This document shows positions 14,690 to 20,497 of a stretch of 20,497 nt of DNA, in pieces. The notes below the pieces were generated by a model. That model saw only the letters and a program-made list of their open reading frames with translations, had not been told where the DNA came from and did not search any database. The position numbers were made by a program, and so were the translations under genes. Location: contig JAISLM010000117.1 in assembly GCA_031290855.1 (NCBI GenBank), forward strand, positions 1 to 20,497, in the 5' to 3' direction. Position 1 is the stretch's first letter. Every line of letters begins with the position of its first letter. Source of the stretch: Spirochaetaceae bacterium (GTDB taxonomy: Bacteria; Spirochaetota; Spirochaetia; Treponematales; Breznakiellaceae).

Positions 14690-15220
14690 CTACTTTCTCC
14701 CCATTTCGTCCATGTCCTCCGGAATCGGCGGACTCCCATTTGGTTTTACAATAATATCCTGCACAGCCTTAACGTTAGCGGACAAAAACTGATTATAAAT
14801 ACTGTCTTTTAGAACATCATTTTTATCAAACAACGGTTGAATGTTTATTATAAAAATAACGACAGCTACAGCAAGCAGGCCTTCCAAAATGCCGAAAAGC
14901 AGGCCGAGAAAGTGATCCAAGCCTCCGAGTTTTATTTTTTGAACTATATCTTTTAATATAAAAGTAATGATTTTTACAACTACAAACACAATCAAAAATA
15001 AAACGATAAAAGCCAGAACCTCCGGCAGTATTTTTACATCGTTAAGAACCTTTGTCCGTACAAAAGCCGCGCCCGGACGGTAAAAACTGATCGCAAACAT
15101 CAATCCCAGTACCAGCCACGCGATTCCAAAAACCTCCTCCACAAAACCGTGCAGCGCGGCACGTACAACTATTATAAAAATCAGTATTGTAAAAACAATA
15201 TCCAGCGGCGCGAATGACAC
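14690..15220 (-). CDS. CvpA-family inner-membrane protein
   Basis: CvpA proteins are small multi-spanning membrane proteins, linked in E. coli to colicin V production and in other enterics to bile and stress tolerance. The 176 residues open with LDIVFTILIFIIVVRAALHG, matching the family N-terminus (DxxxxxxxxxxxxxRGxxxG), and have four hydrophobic helices (about 6-24, 29-46, 65-90 and 104-126). The C-terminal tail is hydrophilic. It starts at a GTG with an AAGGGTAGGG purine stretch just upstream, 4 bp after the murG stop. Confidence 0.85.
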   Translation of the reverse strand: MSFAPLDIVFTILIFIIVVRAALHGFVEEVFGIAWLVLGLMFAISFYRPGAAFVRTKVLNDVKILPEVLAFIVLFLIVFVVVKIITFILKDIVQKIKLGGLDHFLGLLFGILEGLLAVAVVIFIINIQPLFDKNDVLKDSIYNQFLSANVKAVQDIIVKPNGSPPIPEDMDEMGRK

Positions 15221-15224
15221 GACC

Positions 15225-16322
15225 CTACCCTTTTAAAATTTGTCCGGTTATATGCCGCGCTATGATCGGCGCTCCGCGCGTGGTTCCGATCTGCGCCGAA
15301 GCCGCCGCCATAGCCGTCAGGCGTTCACCGTTTTCCGCCAACTCGTCCAGCGTTTTCAACAATTCCGCCGCGCCGGGCCGCACAAGCACACGCGCCGCGC
15401 CCTTCTTTTCAAAAAATTCCGCGTTTTCGATCTGATCGCCGCGTGTCGATCTGCCGGAGAGCGGTATCAGCACCAGCGGCTTGCCGGCGGCGGCGCACTC
15501 CCAAAGTGTTCCCGCCCCGGCCCGCCCCAACACCAGATCGGCTGCCGCCAGTATGTCCGGCAGTTCGTCCCTGATGTAGGGCAGCCTTATGTAGCGCACC
15601 GCCCGCCTTTCCTCAAAGCCCGGTCCGGCCTGGTGCACAACAAAGAAATTCTTTGTTATTCCGTCAAAACAGCTTTCTACAAGCCCGTTTATCTCGGCGG
15701 CGCCCTGGCTTCCGCCCAAAACCAGCAGAATCTTTTCGTCCGCGCCTATGTTCAGGTATGAGCGTCCCGTTTCGGGATTCGCGGCATAAAAGCGGGGCCG
15801 CACCGGATTACCGCTTAAGGTTATCTTGTCAAAATATCTTTTTTTAAAAAACGACGCCGTTTGCCCGTAGCTTGTAAAAATTTTTTTTGCGAAGTATGCG
15901 TTTATCCTTGTCGCAAGGCCGGGGCTAAAATCCGATTCGTGGGTAAATACAGGTATACGCAGCACGAACGCCGCGGCGGCGGGCGGCACGCTTACAAAAC
16001 CGCCCTTTGAAAAAAGCAGCGCCGGTTTGTGTTCTTTTAGAAACAGTATAGAGGAAAAAAAGCCCGCGATGATTCTGAAAAAGTCGGTAAAATTGTAGAA
16101 TGAAAAGTAACGCCGGAGCTTTCCGCTGCTGATCGCCCTGAACTCTATTCCCGCGCCCTCGACAACCAGACGGTCGGCGCTGTTTTTTGATCCCAGCCAA
16201 ACTATGCGACAGCGGCATATATCGCCCAGCGCCGCGGCAACCGCGAGTCCGGGATATATATGCCCCCCGGTCCCTCCGCCTGTGAACACGAGCATCGTAT
16301 TCGAATCGTTGGCATCGATCAT
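15225..16322 (-). CDS. murG: UDP-GlcNAc:lipid I N-acetylglucosaminyltransferase MurG
   Basis: Adds GlcNAc to lipid I to give lipid II on the inner face of the cytoplasmic membrane. The start is the ATG at 16322, whose ATGA overlaps the upstream stop, giving 365 residues. Diagnostic motifs are FTGGGTGGHIYPGLAV (13-28), the hydrophobic membrane-contact patch near FTDFFRIIAGFFSSILF, FSKGGFVSVPPAAAA, HESDFSPGLATR, LVLGGSQGA for the sugar-nucleotide domain, and GRAGAGTLWECAAAGKP followed by IPLSGRSTRGDQIENA. All regions are intact. Spirochaetes usually have it in a mur/fts cluster; here its partners are DUF3786, CvpA and delta-prime. Confidence 0.96.
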   Translation of the reverse strand: MIDANDSNTMLVFTGGGTGGHIYPGLAVAAALGDICRCRIVWLGSKNSADRLVVEGAGIEFRAISSGKLRRYFSFYNFTDFFRIIAGFFSSILFLKEHKPALLFSKGGFVSVPPAAAAFVLRIPVFTHESDFSPGLATRINAYFAKKIFTSYGQTASFFKKRYFDKITLSGNPVRPRFYAANPETGRSYLNIGADEKILLVLGGSQGAAEINGLVESCFDGITKNFFVVHQAGPGFEERRAVRYIRLPYIRDELPDILAAADLVLGRAGAGTLWECAAAGKPLVLIPLSGRSTRGDQIENAEFFEKKGAARVLVRPGAAELLKTLDELAENGERLTAMAAASAQIGTTRGAPIIARHITGQILKG

Positions 16323-16972
16323 GTATTGTCTTTCAGAGCTTTGAGCCGCGAGATGCATATATCTCCGGCCACCGCTATGTCTTCCGCGCTGAAGGCAGCC
16401 GGGAAATTGTCATCAAACAGGATTTGCGCCTTGGAAGGAAACTCGTCGTCCCCTTCCCAGACTATTATGCTCATAAATAAATCATTTAAAAATTCAAAGC
16501 GCCAGCCGTGTTCTTTGCCGCTCAGCCTGCCTCCTTTTAAATTTTTATGTTTTTCAAATAGTTTTGAAAAGCCCTCCGGATCGTTCCCGAATATGCGCTC
16601 TATACGTTTTATGCAGCGCCCCTCAAAATTCCTGAAATACAGGGCACCCCACGGTATCTCGCTGTACGAAAGCTGCCTGCCTCCCGGCGCTGCCCAGCGG
16701 CCCTGGCAAAGATAGCGCAGTACGAGTACCCGCACACTCTCATCTTCTACCGGCATCTCCGCCTCCGGGGGTTCCGCCGCCTCCAGCAACTCAAAGCGCG
16801 GAAACGCCGCCCGGTACCTGACCCCCATCAACCGCAACGAAAACGCGCTCCCGTCAAAGGGCAGTTTGCAGCGTTCCGCCACCTGATACGGGTCAAGCCC
16901 GCTGTATAACTCTGAATAATGCCTATCCGCCTGATCCTTCCAGTCCGTCCGGCGCTGATTGGGCCGCTGCAT
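16319..16972 (-). CDS. DUF3786-type protein, first gene of the murG cluster
   Basis: The 217-residue soluble protein resembles the DUF3786 family: DPYQVAERCKLPFDGSAFSLRLMG, then VLVLRYLCQG, YSEIPWGALYFRNFEGR, and near the end MSIIVWEGDDEFPSKAQILFDD then LSAEDI-like FSAEDIAVAGD. This order, with the W-x-GD-x-EFP-x-x-x-x-LFD block, is the family hallmark as I remember it. Function is unknown; some relatives occur in anaerobes near corrinoid or metal enzymes. There is no signal peptide or TM helix. No Shine-Dalgarno precedes the ATG; a -10 box lies 5 bases before it. It overlaps murG by 4 bp. Confidence 0.72.
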   Translation of the reverse strand: MQRPNQRRTDWKDQADRHYSELYSGLDPYQVAERCKLPFDGSAFSLRLMGVRYRAAFPRFELLEAAEPPEAEMPVEDESVRVLVLRYLCQGRWAAPGGRQLSYSEIPWGALYFRNFEGRCIKRIERIFGNDPEGFSKLFEKHKNLKGGRLSGKEHGWRFEFLNDLFMSIIVWEGDDEFPSKAQILFDDNFPAAFSAEDIAVAGDICISRLKALKDNT

Positions 16973-16977
16973 GATTC

Positions 16978-17006
16978 ATTCTATACATGTCCCCAGCGCT
17001 TTTCAA
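16978..17006 (-). promoter_or_regulatory. Promoter predicting a leaderless transcript for the murG cluster
   Basis: On the minus strand TTGAAA (17006-17001), a 17-bp spacer and TAGAAT (16983-16978) are followed by five bases and the ATG at 16972. Transcription would begin at or within a base or two of the ATG, and there is no Shine-Dalgarno. The -10 hexamer is identical to that at 4756-4761. Confidence 0.5.
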
Positions 17007-17103
17007 GGGCGCCAGCGGACTTCGCACAAAGCGCCTGGTATTTAAAGGGTGTTTACCTACTGTGGCAGCCCCATGTCCGCCGCAATTCCCGGAGAAAAAC
17101 ATT

Positions 17104-17131
17104 AAAATATGTTAAACCGTCAAAAAGTCAA
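17104..17131 (-). promoter_or_regulatory. Second, upstream promoter candidate for the murG cluster
   Basis: On the minus strand TTGACT (17131-17126) and TATTTT (17109-17104) are 16 bp apart, about 130 bp upstream of the DUF3786 ATG. It would give a normal long leader, in contrast to the promoter at 16978. Confidence 0.35.
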
Positions 17132-17246
17132 GCAAAATACAGTCTGTCTCACAATATACGCTTATGAAAAGATACAATCTCAAAAAACCCCGCAGGCCGA
17201 GCCTGTGGTGTCCAGCCTTCGTGGAAGCGATGCAGCGGGAACTTAA

Positions 17247-17715
17247 ATCCCTGTAGGGCTGTCCGCATTTCTAGGCGGACACCTGCTGAACGCCGCCCCG
17301 CCCGTGATCGAGTACACAAGCCCGCAGGTATGCGTTTCGGCATCCGCCTTCAAAAAGGTTTACGTTTACATCTGTCTCTATTCATCGCCGCACAAGGCGC
17401 CGCTTAAAGACATCACTTTCGTCGGGGACCATTACCCGGGCAAACTGTTCGGGCGCCTTAATGGTGAAGCGTTTAACAGGATTGAGGAGAAATGGACCGC
17501 CACTTACCGGATAGAGCGTTATAAGTGGAAGGTATGGCTATGAGAAAAGTAGTAACATGGAAAGCATAGTCGAGAAGACCGGTCACATGAAGCGGGAAGC
17601 GCGGGGCAAGGCCGAGCGGGAACGCCTCAGGTAGGAAAACGAACAGTTACGCGCCGCAAAGGCCGGCCGGCCGCCGTCAAAGAAGACGGAGCGGAAGGCC
17701 GGTGTTGCGTTCATG
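17247..17715 (+). pseudogene. Degenerate coding remnants in a 745-bp intergenic region
   Basis: No intact gene lies between 16973 and 17718. On the plus strand a frame open from 17247, with a GTG at 17304, runs to 17543 and encodes LKDITFVGDHYPGKLFGRLN, EAFNRIEEKW and YRIERYKWKVWL. From 17557 a second frame gives MESIVEKTGHMKREARGKAE and, after an in-frame TAG at 17632, ENEQLRAAKAGRPPSKKTER, a heptad-like charged helix. Just before it another frame reads MRKVVTWK, suggesting a frameshift. The pieces look like remains of one or two genes, possibly a transposase with an N-terminal coiled coil, but I cannot name the family. Confidence 0.35.
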
Positions 17716-17718
17716 TAT

Positions 17719-19020
17719 TTACTGTTGTTTTACCCATACCTTGAAGGTAAGCGTGTTGGCGGGAGATTCGTCAGCGCCAGGCCCAAGTGTGAGGGTAAGC
17801 GTCTGTTGAGAAGTACGGTTTTGAAGCGTCGAGGTCTCTATATTGGGAGGAGAACCTAAAACCGAACTGACGCTGAAGCCAAGGCTGCCGATCAAAGTGT
17901 TTATGGCAATGGAGCCGCTCTTAGAACCGTCCGGATCATCCGCGTCGCCCATATGTTCGAGAACCTTGGGAAAAGTGTCGTTATTAGGGTCTCCGCCAAA
18001 GGTGCCGGCGGCGATTGCGGCGTTTATAGCCTTGGATACCGAGCCCACATTCGAAGTGAATACCACCGGCACGGAAATCCTCACCGGCTCGAAGGGCTCG
18101 CCGGTATCACTAGTGTCATGAATCGGGGTTAGCTGCAAAGCATAGTTCTGTAAGTTGGCCCAGCCCTTGCTTAGTTCGGGCGGTGTCTCCCATGAAATAA
18201 CACTAAGGCTGCCGTTCCCGGCCGGATCATCTGCAAATTCAAAATCAGTACTGCCATACACGGTCAGCCAAGCCCCGGCGCCGGCGGCGGCCTTGCTGCC
18301 CGCTGCCGAAATCATCCCCGCTATAAAGTCCGCTTTCGTACTGCCGGGCTGAACGCTTCCACCTCCCGCGTCTTCGCCCCACTTTGCGGAAATCGTACCG
18401 TACATGTGTTTTTCCATCCAATGTTTGCCGTAAACCGTACTAGTCGGCATAAGCAAGCTGAAGTCACGAGTTAAGGTGTCCGTCGACAGCGAAGCGCTGT
18501 CCGCGCCGTGGAACGCATTCGGCGTCAGTATAAACGAGAATTTTACCCCGCTGGCAGGGAAACCTGTAAAATCATACCCTATACCGCCTCCCGCCGTACC
18601 AAAAAGCAGGGTGATAGCGTCGCCGGAAACACCGGTAGTCCCGGCGGTGCTGGGGCTTTTATTGGTTTTGAGGATGGCCGCTATGCTGCCTGCCGGGTAG
18701 TCTTCTTCCTTCGAGCTGACAAGCCTCCAAGCGTCTTTCCCGTTATCCTTGTCCTGAAGGTCGGTGTTGGGCCATATCCTTTTGCCCCCGTTCAGGAACA
18801 GTCCGGTTATCACGCCCCCCATAGTCCCGGCTATAGAGAAGTTCTTTGGGCTAACATACACAATGTTCCCGTCGCCCCATTTCATTCCGGAAAAAACTTT
18901 GGGAATTGGGTTCAGCGCTTCCATAGCGCTTTTCAGGTAGGAACTTTCGCAGGCATGGAACAGAGGCACGGCGCATACGCCCAACATAAACAGCGTTATT
19001 TTTTTGACTGTTTTATTCAT
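17719..19020 (-). CDS. Putative lipoprotein, Gly/Ser/Thr-rich, function unknown
   Basis: The 433-residue product starts with MNKTVKKITLFMLGVCAVPL and a cysteine at 24 preceded by LFHA, which fits the relaxed spirochaetal lipobox. It should be lipidated and surface or periplasmic. The mature part is rich in Gly, Ser, Thr and Ala with alternating hydrophobic segments (FSIAGTMGGVITGLFLNGG, DAITLLFGTAGGGIGYDFTG), suggesting beta structure, and ends QTLTLTLGPGADESPANTLT then FKVWVKQQ. I recognise no domain. AAGGAGAG stands 6 bases before the ATG. It lies 52 bp after the barrel gene on the same strand, so the two probably form one transcript and may work together at the outer membrane. Confidence 0.75.
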   Translation of the reverse strand: MNKTVKKITLFMLGVCAVPLFHACESSYLKSAMEALNPIPKVFSGMKWGDGNIVYVSPKNFSIAGTMGGVITGLFLNGGKRIWPNTDLQDKDNGKDAWRLVSSKEEDYPAGSIAAILKTNKSPSTAGTTGVSGDAITLLFGTAGGGIGYDFTGFPASGVKFSFILTPNAFHGADSASLSTDTLTRDFSLLMPTSTVYGKHWMEKHMYGTISAKWGEDAGGGSVQPGSTKADFIAGMISAAGSKAAAGAGAWLTVYGSTDFEFADDPAGNGSLSVISWETPPELSKGWANLQNYALQLTPIHDTSDTGEPFEPVRISVPVVFTSNVGSVSKAINAAIAAGTFGGDPNNDTFPKVLEHMGDADDPDGSKSGSIAINTLIGSLGFSVSSVLGSPPNIETSTLQNRTSQQTLTLTLGPGADESPANTLTFKVWVKQQ

Positions 19021-19072
19021 AATTTACTCTCCTTGACTACACCGGCCTTTTAAAACCGGGCTTTATCTGCTT

Positions 19073-19603
19073 TTACAGGGGATCTTCGTTCTGGTGGATC
19101 GTTACACCGAAAAGAACGCCTACGCCTACAACCTGTGTAACCGCCGCATAGCGGACGTAAGGTTCAAGATAGAATCTTTCCCAGGCGATACGCACACCGG
19201 CGGTACCGCCTATTATCCAATCGCTAAATGACAGGTGTGAGGACACATCTGTATACGCGAAGGCGCCGCCCACATCAGCTTCTACAAATAAATGAAACCT
19301 TCGCTGCCATAAAAAATAGTAATCCAGCAGGTTTTTAAACCGCAAGAAATACCACCGTACATTACCGGAGACCTCCAGAACAGAAAAGCCGTCCGGTCCC
19401 AAGTCTATATTCATCATAGGTCGGAAACCCAGCGACCACATTTCATTTAACCGGAAATCCGCCAAACCCCCAAGGCCCACAGCGATCCCCTTATTTGAAT
19501 AGTTATTTACTTCAGCGCCGACCCCAAGGGACAAACTCATCTCCGCATAAGCGCCTACGGATAAGAATACTCCCAATACTGAAAAAATACAAATTTTTTT
19601 CAC
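19073..19603 (-). CDS. Small outer-membrane beta-barrel protein
   Basis: I choose the GTG at 19603, preceded by AAGGGGG, which gives a signal peptide MKKICIFSVLGVFLSVGAYA with cleavage before E. The 176-residue product has alternating amphipathic strands typical of an 8-stranded barrel: LSLGVGAEVNNYSN, GIAVGLGGLADFRLN, WSLGFRPMMNIDLG, SVLEVSGNVRWYFLRF, RRFHLFVEADVGGAFAYT, WIIGGTAGVRIAWERFYLEP and VVGVGVLFGVTI. Each ends near aromatic girdle residues. The exact family is not recognised, but OmpA/OmpW-like 'outer membrane protein beta-barrel' domains look alike. Its C-terminus (HQNEDPL) lacks a terminal aromatic, which may affect BAM recognition. First gene of a pair with the lipoprotein. Confidence 0.75.
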   Translation of the reverse strand: MKKICIFSVLGVFLSVGAYAEMSLSLGVGAEVNNYSNKGIAVGLGGLADFRLNEMWSLGFRPMMNIDLGPDGFSVLEVSGNVRWYFLRFKNLLDYYFLWQRRFHLFVEADVGGAFAYTDVSSHLSFSDWIIGGTAGVRIAWERFYLEPYVRYAAVTQVVGVGVLFGVTIHQNEDPL

Positions 19604-19670
19604 ACATCCCCCTTGGAACTTATTTACAATTCCTTTATCGGCATACTGAAGCAATTTCTTTATGCTGATG

Positions 19671-19699
19671 AATTTAAGGATGAGTAATTAGGGGTTCAA
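19671..19699 (-). promoter_or_regulatory. Sigma-70 type promoter of the barrel-lipoprotein pair
   Basis: On the minus strand TTGAAC (19699-19694) and TAAATT (19676-19671) are 17 bp apart, about 65 bp upstream of the GTG at 19603. Confidence 0.5.
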
Positions 19700-19804
19700 T
19701 GATGGTTTTATATGCGGAGAAGTTTCCTCCGCTTCCGGCCGCCGTCGCCAGCAATCGGGCTTTGGGCATTTTCCGGCACCCCTCAGAGTGGGAAAAGGCT
19801 CTGC

Positions 19805-19853
19805 GCCTTATTCGCAAAGTCCGGTTTAATACCCATCGAACCTTCGCTTCACG
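19805..19853 (+). repeat. Second copy of the dispersed repeat found at 75-123
   Basis: This segment, containing TTATTCGCAAAGTCCGGTTT then AATACCC and CGAACCTTCG, matches the reverse complement of about 75-123 with few mismatches and one indel. It lies in the non-coding interval 19700-19966, which otherwise shows nothing I recognise. Confidence 0.65.
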
Positions 19854-19966
19854 CCTGCGCTAAACTTGGCCGCAATTCGGGTTTCAGGGCAGGCGTATCC
19901 CCCTGGGCCGATTCGGTTTGGGGAGGAAATGGCGGCTGTTACGGTTCGCCGGGCGGATTATGCCGC

Positions 19967-20497
19967 TTACCCGGGCGCCGGGGCGGCGGGAAGGGGGTAT
20001 GAACGAAAAAACGCGGGCCCGGCCGCCCGTTTTCCGCTGTGGGGTCTGACCCCACTGGCCGGCGGGCCCCCCGCCGCCGCGTGTCCGGCCGCCCGTTTTC
20101 CGCTGTGGGGTCTGACCCCACGGGCCGGTGGGTCCCCCGCCGCCGCCGCTTCCCCGCCGTCCGGCGGCTCCCCTTCCAGAATCCGCGACCAGTACCGGTC
20201 GCCCCAAAGGTGCCCTGTCCGTCCATTGTCCCGGTTGTACCTAATGGCGAATGTCTGCTTCAGCCATTTCATTATCGCCGGCAGCTCGAACCCGTCCGCG
20301 GGCTTGATGTAAAAGGCCAGCCGGTCGCCGGCGAGACTTAAGCCCCGGACCGCGAAGACAAACCTGTTCGCGGTCTCACGGAACACCCGGTCGAACAGCG
20401 CCGGCGCCCGCCCCCCTCGGAACAGGGGTTCCCTGTTGTTGACGCGGCTACTGATTTCGTACCACACGCCCTGTCTCAGCATTCTTAAATGTCTCAT
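19967..20497 (-). CDS. RAYT-like (IS200/Y1-family) protein lacking catalytic residues
   Basis: RAYTs are single-copy relatives of IS200 transposases that act on REP hairpins. Similarity is clear in GVWYEISSRVNNREPLFRGG (usual YHVxxRGNNR), then ADGFELPAIMKWLKQTFAIR and NGRTGHLWGDRYWSRIL (usual GRxGHLWqgRyxS). By eye, the HUH site, normally NHVHLLIKP, reads DRLAFYIKP (58-66), so both histidines are gone, and the tyrosine of the usual SYARYFN helix is Phe83 in TFAIRYN. The early YH is YE. Residues from about 115 on are encoded by the REP-like units at 20019-20150. The ATG is the last codon of the window, so the start may lie there or just outside. A catalytically dead, possibly repurposed, RAYT is the simplest reading. 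Confidence 0.72.
   Translation of the reverse strand: MRHLRMLRQGVWYEISSRVNNREPLFRGGRAPALFDRVFRETANRFVFAVRGLSLAGDRLAFYIKPADGFELPAIMKWLKQTFAIRYNRDNGRTGHLWGDRYWSRILEGEPPDGGEAAAAGDPPARGVRPHSGKRAAGHAAAGGPPASGVRPHSGKRAAGPAFFRSYPLPAAPAPG
20019..20150. repeat. Two tandem 66-bp REP-like units inside the RAYT-like gene
   Basis: Two near-identical copies start at 20019 and 20085. Each contains the perfect palindrome GTGGGGTCTGACCCCAC (20039-20055 and 20105-20121) with 7-bp arms and a CTG loop, plus flanking GC-rich inverted segments. The period is 22 codons, so the frame is kept and the protein contains GVRPHSGKRAAG twice. A short hairpin next to a RAYT-type gene is the usual REP arrangement. Confidence 0.8.

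Noticed and set aside
17149..17343. Small minus-strand frame upstream of the murG cluster
   Set aside because: Arg/Pro-rich composition, no ribosome site, and overlap with degenerate sequence suggest a non-coding frame.

Overview
The window looks like chromosomal DNA of a spirochaete, most likely a Treponema of the GC-richer, termite-gut type. Supporting signs are an archaeal/spirochaete-type UMP kinase next to rpmB, a divergent spirochaetal galactokinase-like protein, a clade-X type phosphofructokinase, a cytoplasmic AtoS-like PAS histidine kinase within a murG-cvpA-delta-prime cluster (an order I recall from T. pallidum, not checked), a lipoprotein with a relaxed lipobox, and a DUF3786 protein. 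The species is not proven by anything here.

Layout. 1-650 has no intact gene. It holds a long inverted repeat whose right arm recurs near the other end of the window, a nested palindromic element (151-299), a decayed IS5-type transposase tail (310-522) and a hairpin-rich stretch. 659-4703 (minus) carries phosphofructokinase, a galactokinase-like GHMP protein with altered catalytic residues, and a MEMO-family protein. 4768-8095 (plus) carries a two-TM protein with a decayed GGDEF-like domain and an in-frame 57-bp minisatellite, then an alternative sigma-70 factor overlapping rsmG. 8219-8767 (minus) is a Skp/OmpH chaperone. 8991-9915 (plus) is rpmB-pyrH. 9902-16972 (minus) is one tightly packed unit read DUF3786, murG, cvpA, DNA polymerase III delta-prime, histidine kinase, a truncated class II aldolase and a FemAB-like aminoacyltransferase, followed by a glycosyltransferase pseudogene. 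17719-19603 (minus) is an outer-membrane barrel plus lipoprotein pair. 19967-20497 (minus) is a RAYT-like protein whose 3' end is built from two REP-like palindromic units.

How it fits together. The large minus-strand cluster joins cell-wall synthesis (MurG, FemAB), replication (delta-prime) and sensing (histidine kinase), with stop/start overlaps of 4 bp at two junctions and gaps under 15 bp elsewhere. Its 3' end has decayed: the aldolase has lost its C-terminus, the glycosyltransferase has an internal deletion plus a frameshift, and no response regulator follows the kinase. Sugar metabolism (Pfk, GalK-like) and envelope biogenesis (Skp, barrel, lipoprotein) are the other themes.

Most interesting: a RAYT homologue that by eye has lost both the HUH histidines and the catalytic tyrosine yet keeps an open frame running through REP-like units; two genes with promoter placement predicting leaderless mRNAs; a galactokinase-like protein lacking the catalytic Arg and Asp; and a coding minisatellite in a decayed GGDEF protein. 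All identifications are by eye, without database searches.
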